Assembly: GCA_025060635.1 (NCBI GenBank)
Contig: JANXBN010000001.1
Location: forward strand, 434,001 to 498,000
DNA from: Candidatus Kryptonium sp.
Lineage (GTDB): Bacteria; Bacteroidota; Ignavibacteria; Kryptoniales; Kryptoniaceae
Direction of reading: 5' to 3'
Length of the DNA: 64,000 nucleotides
How positions within the stretch are numbered: position 1 is the first letter of the stretch; every line of letters starts with the position of its first letter. A model generated the notes under the pieces. The model had not been told where the DNA came from. It worked only from the letters and a program-made list of their open reading frames with translations, and searched no databases. Shown here piece after piece: positions 24,818 through 34,280 of the stretch. Position numbers and translations under genes: made by a program.

Positions 24818-26335
24818 GTGAAAAGCAAAGGACTCTTTGAAAGATTTCTGAGATTTATTGAAAAGGTGGGAAACAAACTGCCTCATCCTGCAACTCTTTT
24901 TGCCATATTTTCCTTATTTGTAATTTTGATATCTTATCTCGCAAGTGTTCTGAATTTATCGGTTATTCATCCAGGGACAGGTAAGGAGATAAAGCCTGTG
25001 AACTTGTTATCAGTAGAGGGATTGCACAAAATTATTCTTAATCTGGTTAATAATTTCACCTCGTTTGCTCCACTTGGGACTGTCTTAGTGGCTTTGTTGG
25101 GTATTTCAATTGCTGAACATAGTGGTTTAATAGGGACTTTGCTTCGTCTTGTAGTTGTTAAATCACCGAAAAAGCTTCTAACGCCTGTTATCGTTTTCCT
25201 CGGCGTTCTGTCAAACGCAGCTAGCGAAATAGGTTATGTTCTTTTAGTTCCATTGGCTGGCACTATTTTTCTTGCAGCGGGAAGACATCCAATTGCTGGT
25301 CTTGCAGCTGCATTTGCTGGTGTCTCGGGAGGTTATAGTGCCAATATCTTTCTTGGGACTATTGATCCTTTGCTTGCTGGCTTAACACAAGAAGCGGCGC
25401 GCATAATTGATAAAACATATGAGGTTAATCCAACAGCAAATTATTACTTTATGGCTGTTTCAACTTTTTTCATCACTATCGCAGGAACGATAGTGACAGA
25501 AAAAATAATTGTTCCAAGGTTGGGAGATTATGAAAATAGTTCTGAAGTAGAAGAAATTAAGCCACTTACAAAGGATGAAAAAAGAGGTTTAATTTATGCA
25601 ACAATTTCTGTTATTATACTTATTGCGATTATCTTGATAGGTCTACTGCCTGAAAATGGATTTCTTCGTGATCAACAATCTGGTGAGTTTCTAAGATCTC
25701 CATTTTTAAGGGGAATAGTTTCTTTTATTTTCCTAGCTGGTTTAGTTACGGGCATTGCGTATGGCATCGGAGCAAAAACGATAAGGTCGGATTCAGATGT
25801 TATCAAAGGAATGAGCAAAGCAATGGAAACATTAAGTTCATACATAGTTCTTGTATTCTTTGCTTCACAATTTGTTGCTTTCTTCAACTGGACAAATTTG
25901 GGTTTAATAATCGCAGTGGAAGGGGCTAACTTTCTAAAGGCGTCGGGTCTTGGTTCAATACCTTTATTTATTTCCTTTATTGCAGTTTCTGCATTTATAA
26001 ATCTTTTCATGGGGAGTGCTTCAGCAAAATGGGCAATTATGGCTCCGGTTTTCGTCCCGATGTTTATGCTACTTGGTTATACTCCAGAAATAGTTCAAGC
26101 AGCTTACAGGGTAGGGGATAGCGTGACAAATATAATTTCACCAATGATGTCTTATTTCGCTTTGATAATTGCCTTTATGAATAAATATGACAAAAAAGCT
26201 GGCATAGGGACGCTAATAGCAACTATGCTTCCTTATACAATTGTGTTCTTCATCGTTTGGACTTCACTTTTTGTAGTATGGTTTTTGCTTGAAATACCAG
26301 TTGGACCAGGAGCAAGAATTTATTTGAGCGAGTGA
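24818..26335 (+). CDS. AbgT-family transporter
   Basis: A 505-residue inner-membrane protein of the AbgT family, whose members import p-aminobenzoyl-glutamate or export sulfonamide-like drugs using ion gradients. It starts [20 protein letters not shown], has [22 protein letters not shown] in its first half and [20 protein letters not shown] in its second, both signature re-entrant segments. About a dozen membrane helices are predicted. The start is GTG 24818 with no clear Shine-Dalgarno; no ATG fits better. It is divergent from the P460 operon. The substrate cannot be told from sequence. Confidence 0.92.
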   Translation: MKSKGLFERFLRFIEKVGNKLPHPATLFAIFSLFVILISYLASVLNLSVIHPGTGKEIKPVNLLSVEGLHKIILNLVNNFTSFAPLGTVLVALLGISIAEHSGLIGTLLRLVVVKSPKKLLTPVIVFLGVLSNAASEIGYVLLVPLAGTIFLAAGRHPIAGLAAAFAGVSGGYSANIFLGTIDPLLAGLTQEAARIIDKTYEVNPTANYYFMAVSTFFITIAGTIVTEKIIVPRLGDYENSSEVEEIKPLTKDEKRGLIYATISVIILIAIILIGLLPENGFLRDQQSGEFLRSPFLRGIVSFIFLAGLVTGIAYGIGAKTIRSDSDVIKGMSKAMETLSSYIVLVFFASQFVAFFNWTNLGLIIAVEGANFLKASGLGSIPLFISFIAVSAFINLFMGSASAKWAIMAPVFVPMFMLLGYTPEIVQAAYRVGDSVTNIISPMMSYFALIIAFMNKYDKKAGIGTLIATMLPYTIVFFIVWTSLFVVWFLLEIPVGPGARIYLSE

Positions 26336-26477
26336 TTTATTCAAATACAGATTTTTGTTTGCTTATTTTCGTCGTAGAACTGTTTAAATGTGAAAATTTC
26401 ATTTGCCATGATTAAATAGTGAAAACATTTCAAACTATAACAATGCGACAATTTTAAATTTCTGAAAAAGTAAATCC

Positions 26478-26496
26478 ACAATTTTACTAAAATTGT
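26478..26496. terminator. AT-rich hairpin between convergent operons
   Basis: ACAATTTT (26478-26485) and AAAATTGT (26489-26496) form a perfect 8-bp stem with a 3-base loop. It lies in the 188-bp gap between the AbgT-type gene and the convergent minus-strand operon, where a bidirectional terminator is expected. No strong U tract follows on either strand. Nothing else is recognised in the gap. Confidence 0.4.
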
Positions 26497-26523
26497 CTCG
26501 CTGTATGTTCTTTGTGATGTCCT

Positions 26524-27066
26524 TCAACGAAATGTATAACCAATGGAGATTCCACCCCAGATTAATCTTTCAAGAATATCATCCTTTTCTTCTTCGTGAA
26601 TTAGAAAAGATAGGAGAGGTGTCCAAGCAATGCGGAAAAAGAGTCCACCTTTTTTAGGTTGAAATCTATAACCTATGTTTGCGGTTGGCAAAATAATGGA
26701 TTCATCGTTATCAAAACCTCCACGAGCGATGATAAATCCTCCACCGATTTCTAAATGATGCGAAGATTCAGGAAATGTTAAGTAATTTATCGTTGCTGGA
26801 AATGAAAACGCTAAAAGCGCAGTTCCAATTCCTATCCTTGCAGTTAAATTTGGTTTAAATCTGTAATCGTAATTAGCTGATAAATATAAACCCTGACCAA
26901 GTATTTCAAGATAAACGGACGATTTGGCGTGTTCATCTTCCTCGGAGGTTTTTTCCGATTTATGAGGCAATATGTCTGTATAATCTTGCGAAAAAGCGCC
27001 ATTAGGGAAAATAGATACGACGATAAGCAAAAATAGGAAGATAGCATAATAAATGTTTTTGCGCAT
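26524..27066 (-). CDS. Small outer-membrane protein, paralogue of the next gene's C-terminal half
   Basis: A 180-residue exported protein (signal ending FPNGAFSQ) of unknown family. Its body, YLEILGQGLYLSANYDYRFK, LTARIGIG, FPATINYLTFPESSHHLEIG, LPTANIGYRFQPKKGGLFFR and WGGISIGYTFR, is a series of amphipathic strands as in small eight-stranded barrels. Each of these segments has a close counterpart in the C-terminal half of the protein encoded at 27094-28239, so the two are tandem duplicates. It is the last gene of the minus-strand operon. Function unknown. Confidence 0.75.
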   Translation of the reverse strand: MRKNIYYAIFLFLLIVVSIFPNGAFSQDYTDILPHKSEKTSEEDEHAKSSVYLEILGQGLYLSANYDYRFKPNLTARIGIGTALLAFSFPATINYLTFPESSHHLEIGGGFIIARGGFDNDESIILPTANIGYRFQPKKGGLFFRIAWTPLLSFLIHEEEKDDILERLIWGGISIGYTFR

Positions 27067-27093
27067 GGCTTTATCCCCTTTTGTTTCATGGTT

Positions 27094-28239
27094 TCATTTA
27101 ACACGCCTTGTGTAGCCGATGGAGATCCCACCTAATAATACAACTGGTGATTTTTTACCTGGACCGAAAAGATATTGATTTAATCCGTTATCCCCTTTTG
27201 AATAAACATCATAAATTGGTGTAAAGTTAATTCTGAAAAAAATTCCACCTTCTTTTCGTTGAAATCTATATCCTATGTTTGCAGTTGGTAGAGGATAGAT
27301 AAAGAAAAAGGTAACTCCAGCACCAAATTCAAAATGATGTGAACCTTCAGGTCCGGTTAGGAAATTAATTGTAGCTGGAATTGAGGGAAGAATAAAAAAT
27401 GGAGCTGGTAACAGACCAACACCGATTCTATAGCTTAAATTTTGACGAAATCTGTAATCGTAATTGGCAGAAATCGTAAGACCTTGACCTAATATCTCAA
27501 TGAAATAGCTACGCTTTGCGTATTTTTCTTGGTTCGCAAATTTAGTCGTCTCTTCTTTGTCATCGCGGGTGTAAATTGATAAATAATTTATACTATTAGC
27601 ATCATTTTTTTCGGGATATTCCAGCAGTTTTTTTAAGATCGTTTCAATTTTGTCAAGTTTATCTGGCGTGTCGTAGCGTGAGATGTAATTTTGATCTTTA
27701 TTTTTAAATTTGAATTTAAAGTGAATTTCGTCTTTCCTTCTTTCAACCTTTGGATTTTGAATTTCGGCATATGAGTAAGTTTCTTTTAGCTGGCTTTTTA
27801 AACCGACTTGATTTAGAGCGTTGATTAAATTTTCAACGGTCGGTTTTTCAGAAGCTAAATTAATTGCTTTTTTAACTTCTTCGCTCATTTTTTCCTCAGG
27901 TGATCCCAAAACTCCTTTTAAAATTTCAACAAGGGTCATTTCTATTATTCCAAAAAATATGGCTTCATTTAAATTTTTATCATCTTCAATTTTAAACCCA
28001 GAAGCGCTGACCGAATATCCAGGTTGATTTGAAATTTGGTTTGTTTCTAAATTAACAATGTGTGTATCTGTAAAAAGAAGAATATGTCTTATATAACCTC
28101 CGCCAAGCGTTTTCCAGCCGAAGTGATATTTCCAGCAGTCAAGGAGAAATTTGACATTTTCTTTCATAACATTTTGAGAGAAACTTTGGCTATAGAAAAT
28201 AAGCGAAAAGACAAGCAAAGTTAAAATTATCCCTTTCAT
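27094..28239 (-). CDS. Two-part exported protein: unknown helical N-domain plus small barrel
   Basis: An exported protein of unknown function. The frame opens at 28257, but ATG 28239 gives the cleaner signal peptide (MKGIILTLLVFSLIFYSQSF). Residues about 20-215 are a domain I do not recognise, with a helix-rich middle (EEVKKAINLASEKPTVENLI) and KDEIHFKFKFKNKDQNYISR. From FIEILGQGLTISANYDYRFR to the end it is a beta-barrel-like module that duplicates the next gene downstream (ANIGYRFQRKEGGIFFRI, LLGGISIGYTRR). It is 27 bp before that gene and 16 bp after the PEGA protein gene. Confidence 0.75.
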   Translation of the reverse strand: MKGIILTLLVFSLIFYSQSFSQNVMKENVKFLLDCWKYHFGWKTLGGGYIRHILLFTDTHIVNLETNQISNQPGYSVSASGFKIEDDKNLNEAIFFGIIEMTLVEILKGVLGSPEEKMSEEVKKAINLASEKPTVENLINALNQVGLKSQLKETYSYAEIQNPKVERRKDEIHFKFKFKNKDQNYISRYDTPDKLDKIETILKKLLEYPEKNDANSINYLSIYTRDDKEETTKFANQEKYAKRSYFIEILGQGLTISANYDYRFRQNLSYRIGVGLLPAPFFILPSIPATINFLTGPEGSHHFEFGAGVTFFFIYPLPTANIGYRFQRKEGGIFFRINFTPIYDVYSKGDNGLNQYLFGPGKKSPVVLLGGISIGYTRRVK

Positions 28240-28273
28240 TGTCTTGATCCTGTGCATTTTTTTGACTCATTTT

Positions 28274-29008
28274 TTAATCTTTCAACAATATATAAACTGC
28301 GATTGCAGTGGTCAGTTCAAAAATTATGAGTGTAAGTCCAGCGATTTTATCGTAAGTTCTTACAGCGTTTAACTTACTAATATCGCCGGTTTTTAAATAC
28401 TCATCATATAGTTTATCAGCTTTTGATTTAAAATATACCGAAATAACTCCACTTGCTACGCTTGCTCCAGCTATTGGAATTACGGTTTTCAATTTATCCT
28501 TTGGCTCGGTTCTAAGTTCGGTTTCTATTCCATTTTGTGGCGTGAGATTAACCTCAATTTTTTGTGTTTTACCATCTACAAAAACTTCGGCATCTTTATA
28601 ACCTTTCTTTGTAATTTTTAAAGTTTTGCCGAGTAGATTTTTAAGTTTTAAAATTGCTGGCGTCGTTCCAATGACTGAATCTCCAAGGAAAATGTCCGCT
28701 GAAAAGGGATTTGAGCTGATCTTGATGAATTTTTCAAATGTCAATGAAAGATTTAAAGTATCGTTTTCTTTGATTTCAATTTTTTGAGTTATATCCTGCT
28801 CAAGCCAATCGGATAATTCCGGATTCTTAATTTTAAGTGTATATGTGCCAACTTTGATTTTTAAATTCACAATTGGGGTTCGTCCAACGAGTTCAGAGTC
28901 AATATAAACAAAAGCCCCGTTTGGTTCAGTATTTATATTTACAAAGCCATACTTCTCTTGTGATAAAACGAGTTGAATTGTGAAGAAAAGAAAGATTAAA
29001 ATTTTCAT
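28274..29008 (-). CDS. PEGA-domain protein with C-terminal membrane helices
   Basis: A 244-residue exported protein. After a signal (ending QLVLSQ) come two PEGA beta domains: VNINTEPNGAFVYIDSELVG and IKISSNPFSADIFLGDSVIG, each followed by the TP-hydrophobic turn and a K/Y-G-Y-type strand (KKGYKDAEVFVDG). The C-terminal third has two hydrophobic segments (AGASVASGVISVYF and AGLTLIIFELTTAIAVYIL), probably membrane helices. PEGA domains bind other envelope or surface components. It overlaps the upstream BamB-like gene by 4 bp (ATGA), suggesting coupled expression. Confidence 0.85.
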   Translation of the reverse strand: MKILIFLFFTIQLVLSQEKYGFVNINTEPNGAFVYIDSELVGRTPIVNLKIKVGTYTLKIKNPELSDWLEQDITQKIEIKENDTLNLSLTFEKFIKISSNPFSADIFLGDSVIGTTPAILKLKNLLGKTLKITKKGYKDAEVFVDGKTQKIEVNLTPQNGIETELRTEPKDKLKTVIPIAGASVASGVISVYFKSKADKLYDEYLKTGDISKLNAVRTYDKIAGLTLIIFELTTAIAVYILLKD

Positions 29009-30141
29009 TCTTGATTCATTTGTTTTGTTTTAAAGGCATAGATGAACCTGTCCTCGGAGACAACGAATAAGTAATTTTTCCAGACGACGGGCGTTGATTT
29101 TATCCTCCCGCCTGTTTCATAATTCCAGAGCAGTTTTCCATTTTTAATGTCAACTGCGTAGATATTTTTATCAAGTGAACCGAAGAAAACGACATCGTCT
29201 GAAACGAGCGGTGATGAATTTATCACACTTTTTGCTTTGAAGTTCCAGAGCATATTTCCAGTTTTCTTGTTCAATGCGTAAAGTTTTCCTGAAGCTGTCC
29301 CGAAAAATATCATTGAGTCCTTGATCGCAGAGCCACTGTAAATTTTTGAATTAGTTTGAAATTTCCATTCAACATCGCCTTTTTTTGAATTCAAAGCGTA
29401 AAATGAACCGTTCAATGTTCCAAAAAAGATTTTTCCTTCTGAGACAGAAATAGGTGCGAATACGGAAGATTTAGAATCAAATTTCCAAAGCAATTTTCCA
29501 GTTTCAAGATCAAGGCAATAAACATTTCCATCATCGCAAGCAAAGAATACATTTTTTCCATCTGAAGCAGGAGTTGAACGGATCGGTTTTTGAACTTTAT
29601 ATTCCCACAATTTTTCAAGTATGTCATGCTTTATTCGGTAGTTTATCACGGAACCATCAATTGTAGCAATGATTATGTTGTCATTAACAAGCAGAGGGGA
29701 TGATTCAATACCGCCAATTTTTTCACGCCATATAGTTTTGCCGAGATTTATGTCAATTAATTCAAGCGTATTTTTTCCATGTGCACTTGGAAGTATTAAT
29801 CTATTTTTATAAATCACTGGTGTTGCCGATATTGAAGATTCGGATTCAATGGAGCCGATTTTTTTGCCGGTTTCAATATCAATTACCTGAACTTCTCCAG
29901 CAAGCGTTGCGACGAATAAAATTCCATCAGCAATCACAATGGGGCTATATGAAAATCCAGCGCCTGCGTTATATTTCCAAGCAAGTTGGAACGGAGGTGC
30001 AATGTTAAAGTAAGAAACATTCAAATTCTGCGGTGAATTGCCATACTGAATCCAATCAAATTCCCTCGTCACTATACTTTTCTCAAGTTTAAAAGATGCA
30101 CACGAAGCAAAGATTAATAGTAGAAAAGAGATTTTTCTCAT
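29005..30141 (-). CDS. BamB-like beta-propeller lipoprotein (PQQ-like repeats)
   Basis: A 378-residue lipoprotein (lipobox IFASC, C14) followed by repeated WD-like/PQQ-like blades such as GKKIGSIESESSISATPVIY, GKLLWKFDSKSSVFAPISVS, GDVEWKFQTNSKIYSGSAIK and GKLLWNYETGGRIKSTPVVW. At least seven repeats give a closed propeller. In proteobacteria BamB has this fold and supports outer-membrane barrel assembly. Here the upstream neighbour (18 bp) is a protein ending in an Omp85-like barrel, so a BamB-like helper role is attractive, but propellers of this kind have many uses. Confidence 0.85.
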   Translation of the reverse strand: MRKISFLLLIFASCASFKLEKSIVTREFDWIQYGNSPQNLNVSYFNIAPPFQLAWKYNAGAGFSYSPIVIADGILFVATLAGEVQVIDIETGKKIGSIESESSISATPVIYKNRLILPSAHGKNTLELIDINLGKTIWREKIGGIESSPLLVNDNIIIATIDGSVINYRIKHDILEKLWEYKVQKPIRSTPASDGKNVFFACDDGNVYCLDLETGKLLWKFDSKSSVFAPISVSEGKIFFGTLNGSFYALNSKKGDVEWKFQTNSKIYSGSAIKDSMIFFGTASGKLYALNKKTGNMLWNFKAKSVINSSPLVSDDVVFFGSLDKNIYAVDIKNGKLLWNYETGGRIKSTPVVWKNYLFVVSEDRFIYAFKTKQMNQE

Positions 30142-30159
30142 GCCATGGTGTTGATTTTT

Positions 30160-33006
30160 TTAAAAGTCCCATCCGAAGAAGAACTGGTGGAAAAATGATT
30201 TTTGAATTCTTGAAAGATTATTTTCAATTCTTTTCCCGACATCATATCTTAACACGAGAACTCCACCGATGTTAAATCTTATCCCAAATCCAAAGCTTCC
30301 GAGTGTTTCTGTATATTTGTTATCCCAAGCGTTTCCAGTGTCAAAGAATAAAGCGCCTCGTATTGAGCCGATGAAAATTCCACCAAACGGAAACTTTATA
30401 TCAAATTTATCAATGAATGGAAATCTTAACTCTTGGCTTACAAGCCAAAGTTTTTTACCTCTTATTGACCATCTTTCGTAACCTCTTAAGTCCCAGCTTC
30501 CTCCCATGAACCATCTTCTTGCTTCTTTGCCTTCGTTATAAAAAAGTGTCAATCTAACAGCGTATGCAGATCGCGTTGATAATCTGAAATAATGTCTGTA
30601 GTCAAAGATTAAAGTATAATAGTTAACATTTGAAAATTGGATATCTGTCGTGTAGGCGAGCGTGATGTTAAATCTTTTCCCGTCAATTGGACCTGTTGAA
30701 GACCAGAGCGAATTATCAAAAACATAAGAAAGCGAGTTTGAGAGAAGCATTGCTTTCCTTTCACCGAATCCAAAAATTATCGCTTTATCCGAACGGTTTA
30801 GCATAATACTTGCTTCAATTCTTCTGAAGACGGAAATCGGATAGCTAAGCGCAAAGTATCCGCCATACGCTTTCTCGTAATAAAAGAGATCTGGATCTGT
30901 AAGATCGTACCTTCTTCCAGCGAAGTGAAAGATTCCATAAGCAAAATTGGTTCTCTTGCTGAGGGAAACTCGTGATATCGCTATGTTAAAACTTTTCAAA
31001 ATCTCATCTCTCGTTTGGGCGGTGTTGTAGACAAGAAAGTAATATCTCTCGTTTCCCAAAAGATCACTTATGGCAATTGCAGCACCTCCGACGGTTCCAA
31101 ATATCGGATCAGTTGATATTTGGCTTTGGGCTATGTCAAGATCATATTTACCGCGATATGTGGCTACATTTACTTTTTGAATCCCGTGAATTCGTGGCGT
31201 GTCCCAGTGGGTTTTGTCAATTTCATTGAGATCTATTTTCAAGGTTAAACTCGGTTTTTCAATTTTTTCTTTGACATAGTCAATCATTCTTATTTGAAAT
31301 TTCAAATTTTCAAGAGCGACAAAAATTATTCTTCCATCATCTGTCCAAACCGGATCAAATGCAGAAGTGGTCAGGTTTGTAATTTGCTTTATTTCAAGTG
31401 ATTCATATCCATCGGATATTAAGGAGCCATCAGCTTCAGCTACAAATTTTTTCTGTGATAGATCAATTATCCAAATGTTTTGGGTTCCATCAATATCTGC
31501 AACGAACGCGAGGAATTTACCATCTGGAGACCAAGAGGGCGAGGCACAGGAGAAATTGCCATAGACGAGATATTCAATTTTATCATTTTTAACATCATAT
31601 GTAAAGATGTTATATTTTCCGTCAATCCCGAAGTTTGTTCTATCCGAGATGAAAGCAATTTTATCCCCGTTTGGCGCCCATGCGACTTCGCGGTCATCAT
31701 AAAAATCGTTTGTTAATTTCTTTAAATCTTTCGTTTGGATGTTGAAGATGTAGATATCGCTGTATCCAGATTTATCAATTGCCGTCAGAGCCAGATTGTT
31801 TCCATCGGGTGAAAAAGAAAGTGAGGTTATCATCACGAGGGAATTAAATTGGAATGTATTGACAATTTTTCCGTCCTTTAGATCATAGATATGTATTGCG
31901 TCGTGGTCGCCTGCTTTTGTTATAAAAGCAAGTTTATCTTTTTTGATGTCAATTTTGGTTCTAAAAAGATGAAAAGCTTCAAGATTATCTGAGCGTTCTC
32001 CTTCTATGACTACTTTGGGTTTGGCGTTTGCTTTGAGTTCAACTTTATAAATGTTCGTATATCCTGTTATATTTCCAACAAAGAAAATTTCTTTTTTATC
32101 GCCGTCTTTGTGAAAAACTGGTTTCATGTTAAATCCTTCAACTATGATCGGTTTAGATACGGCACTTGGTGGGTCATTGTATTTAAGCAATGGGTAATAC
32201 TTTTTCTTCAGGTGATATAGCCATTCCTCATCAAATTGTTTGTAGTTTTTTCCGATCGTTAGTTCAAAAACTTTTTCGAAGGAGCTTGCTTTCCAAAAGT
32301 TTTCAAGTAGTAGCAAAATTTTTTCTTCACCATATTTTTCAGCGATGTATTCAAGGATGTTTTGACCTTCTTTATACATCAGAAAGGTTCCGTAGATTCT
32401 ATCCATTTCAGATAAAGGGACGATGTAGTCGTTTAGGACAGCATCTCTTAAAAGCATCTCGGCTTGATTGTCCCATTTTGTAGACCAAAATTCGGCGAGT
32501 CCTTCAGTAAACCATAGAGGTGGCATTCTGTCAGAGGGTTGTCTTCGGTCTTTAAGAACGCGTTGGATTTTGTGAAGTGTGAAGACATGAACAAGCTCGT
32601 GCTTTATCACATGTTTAAATTGGTAGATTGAGCCGTCAAATGGTATGACAACTCTTCCCTTTATGAATTCAAAAAATCCACCAACTCCTTCTGGAATTAG
32701 CCCTGGGGTGGTGTTTGTTTGCTGGAAGTATAAGTGTGAGCTGTAAAAGACAAGCGGGATCTTGTTTAAAATGTTTATATTGAATTTTTCTTGAAGTTCT
32801 GCGTATGCTTCTTCCGCAAAGTATGCACCTCTTTCAGCGAGGTCTTTCATCTCAGGATGATAATAAATATCAAAATGTTCGGTTTTGAGCACATCCCATT
32901 GAAACTCCGTATATTGAACCTTGTTTCGCCCAAAATAATACCATTGTGCAAGGCAGGAGGAGTAAAGGAAGAGAGAAATAAGAATTAAATTTATCGTTTT
33001 TTTCAT
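30160..33006 (-). CDS. Gluzincin protease, TolB-like propeller and Omp85-like barrel in one chain
   Basis: A 948-residue exported protein (signal about 1-20). Residues about 40-280 form a peptidase-MA-like metalloprotease domain with HELVH at 136-140 (H136, E137, H140) and WFTEGLAEFW with E168 as probable third zinc ligand. Residues about 285-590 are PD40/WD40-like propeller blades, for example SFSPDGNNLALTAIDKSGYS and WAPNGDKIAFISDRTN and WSPDGKFLAFVADIDGTQNI, as in TolB. From about 640 to the end is a beta-barrel resembling the Omp85/surface-antigen C-terminus, with GGSWDLRGYERWSIRGKK, LRFPFIDKFDIKFP, GALFFDTGNAW and a terminal aromatic strand FFHQFFFGWDF. It heads a five-gene operon with its own promoter. 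Role unknown; it could process or insert outer-membrane proteins. Confidence 0.85.
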   Translation of the reverse strand: MKKTINLILISLFLYSSCLAQWYYFGRNKVQYTEFQWDVLKTEHFDIYYHPEMKDLAERGAYFAEEAYAELQEKFNINILNKIPLVFYSSHLYFQQTNTTPGLIPEGVGGFFEFIKGRVVIPFDGSIYQFKHVIKHELVHVFTLHKIQRVLKDRRQPSDRMPPLWFTEGLAEFWSTKWDNQAEMLLRDAVLNDYIVPLSEMDRIYGTFLMYKEGQNILEYIAEKYGEEKILLLLENFWKASSFEKVFELTIGKNYKQFDEEWLYHLKKKYYPLLKYNDPPSAVSKPIIVEGFNMKPVFHKDGDKKEIFFVGNITGYTNIYKVELKANAKPKVVIEGERSDNLEAFHLFRTKIDIKKDKLAFITKAGDHDAIHIYDLKDGKIVNTFQFNSLVMITSLSFSPDGNNLALTAIDKSGYSDIYIFNIQTKDLKKLTNDFYDDREVAWAPNGDKIAFISDRTNFGIDGKYNIFTYDVKNDKIEYLVYGNFSCASPSWSPDGKFLAFVADIDGTQNIWIIDLSQKKFVAEADGSLISDGYESLEIKQITNLTTSAFDPVWTDDGRIIFVALENLKFQIRMIDYVKEKIEKPSLTLKIDLNEIDKTHWDTPRIHGIQKVNVATYRGKYDLDIAQSQISTDPIFGTVGGAAIAISDLLGNERYYFLVYNTAQTRDEILKSFNIAISRVSLSKRTNFAYGIFHFAGRRYDLTDPDLFYYEKAYGGYFALSYPISVFRRIEASIMLNRSDKAIIFGFGERKAMLLSNSLSYVFDNSLWSSTGPIDGKRFNITLAYTTDIQFSNVNYYTLIFDYRHYFRLSTRSAYAVRLTLFYNEGKEARRWFMGGSWDLRGYERWSIRGKKLWLVSQELRFPFIDKFDIKFPFGGIFIGSIRGALFFDTGNAWDNKYTETLGSFGFGIRFNIGGVLVLRYDVGKRIENNLSRIQKSFFHQFFFGWDF

Positions 33007-33041
33007 GGCTTTCGGACGAAGTTTATTTGGAACCTACTTCA

Positions 33042-33070
33042 AATTTAAAAACGCTTTGGGACTTAGTCAA
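33042..33070 (-). promoter_or_regulatory. Sigma70 promoter of the protease-barrel operon
   Basis: On the minus strand TTGACT (complement of 33065-33070) and TAAATT (complement of 33042-33047) are 17 bp apart, 35 bp before the start codon at 33006. The divergent alanine dehydrogenase gene must use the remaining part of the 146-bp gap; only a possible -10, TATATT at 33110-33115, is visible for it. Confidence 0.6.
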
Positions 33071-33152
33071 GTTCAGATGTGTTAATATGTTTTTGCGGAA
33101 AGTTTTTAGTATATTTGTAAAGAAAAAATCAAAAACATTACTGTAAGTAGCC

Positions 33153-34280
33153 ATGAACATTGGAATTCCGAAGGAAAGTAGCGACGCCCAAAAAATTTTG
33201 GAAAGAAGGGTAGCCCTTACACCAGCAGGGGTAAAAGCACTCGTTGAGCGTGGCCATGAGGTTTATGTTGAATCTTCGGCAGGAGAATATAGTGGCTTTA
33301 GTGATGCGGAGTATGAGAAAATGGGGGCGAAGATTGTTTTTTCCCGAGAGGAAGTTTATAAGAGAGCACAAATGGTCGTGAAAGTTGCACGACCGACGGA
33401 AGAAGATTATGATTTTCTATGTGATGGGCATCTTTTGTTTGGATTTTTACATCTTGCTGTGGCACCTAAGAAGTTTATTGAAATTTTGCTTGAGAGAAAA
33501 GTAACAGCAATAGGATATGAAATAATTGAGCTACCAGATGGACGATTGCCTATACTTCAAGCAATGAGCGAGATAGCGGGACAAATGGCAATAGTTGTCG
33601 CTGCAAGATATCTTCAAAATGAAGATGGGGGTCGTGGAATAATACTTGGTGGAATTCCCGGAGTTCCACCAGCAACTGTCGTTATACTTGGTGCAGGCGT
33701 CGTTGGACAGAATGCGATAAGAGCAGCTCTTGGTCTTGGTGCGCATGTGATGGTTCTTGACAAAGATATTGATAAATTGAGGGAAGTTGAGAAGTTGTTT
33801 GGTAAAAGAGTTGAAACAGCTATTGCAAATGTTTATAACATTGAGAAAGCAGTTCAATTTGCTGATGTTCTCATAGGGGCTGTTTTAATTCATGGTGCTT
33901 TAACGCCAAAGCTTGTCACTGAAGAAATGGTTAAAAAAATGAAGCCTGGTTCAGTTATAATTGATGTTTCAATTGATCAAGGAGGTTGTGTTGAAACCAG
34001 CAGACCAACAACTATTGCAAATCCTGTTTTCGTAAAGTATGGTGTTATTCATTATTGTGTTCCAAACATGGCTTCAAATGTCGCAAGAACGGCAACGCAT
34101 GCTTTGACGAATGTGAGTTTGCCATATATACTTGAGATCGCTGAAAAAGGTATTCCGCAGACATTGAAGGAAAATCCATTGTTCGGTCGGGGAATTTATA
34201 CTTATGCTGGCTATTGCACGAATAAAAATATTGCAGACATTTTTAATCTTGAATATAAAAAAATAGAAGAACTGATATGA
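33153..34280 (+). CDS. ald: Alanine dehydrogenase
   Basis: Catalyses NAD-dependent interconversion of alanine with pyruvate and ammonia. The protein opens MNIGIPKESSDAQKILERRV followed by ALTP, shows the catalytic lysine/histidine regions MVVKVARPTEEDYDFL and LFGFLHLA, and has the Rossmann motif VVILGAGVVGQNA at about 177-189. The C-terminal DVSIDQGGCVETSRPTT is diagnostic. The length of 375 residues is normal. The stop overlaps the next start (ATGA), so it is coupled to a CoA transferase/hydrolase; both act at the pyruvate/acetyl-CoA level. Confidence 0.94.
   Translation: MNIGIPKESSDAQKILERRVALTPAGVKALVERGHEVYVESSAGEYSGFSDAEYEKMGAKIVFSREEVYKRAQMVVKVARPTEEDYDFLCDGHLLFGFLHLAVAPKKFIEILLERKVTAIGYEIIELPDGRLPILQAMSEIAGQMAIVVAARYLQNEDGGRGIILGGIPGVPPATVVILGAGVVGQNAIRAALGLGAHVMVLDKDIDKLREVEKLFGKRVETAIANVYNIEKAVQFADVLIGAVLIHGALTPKLVTEEMVKKMKPGSVIIDVSIDQGGCVETSRPTTIANPVFVKYGVIHYCVPNMASNVARTATHALTNVSLPYILEIAEKGIPQTLKENPLFGRGIYTYAGYCTNKNIADIFNLEYKKIEELI

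Noticed and set aside
30160-33006. Calling this gene tolB because of PD40 repeats
   Set aside because: TolB is about 430 residues and lacks a protease domain and a C-terminal barrel; the propeller is only the middle third here.
33110-33117. TATATTTG as a Bacteroidota-type -7 element for ald
   Set aside because: It matches TAnnTTTG, but no matching -33/-35 element lies at a proper distance, and other promoters in the window are TTGACA-type.
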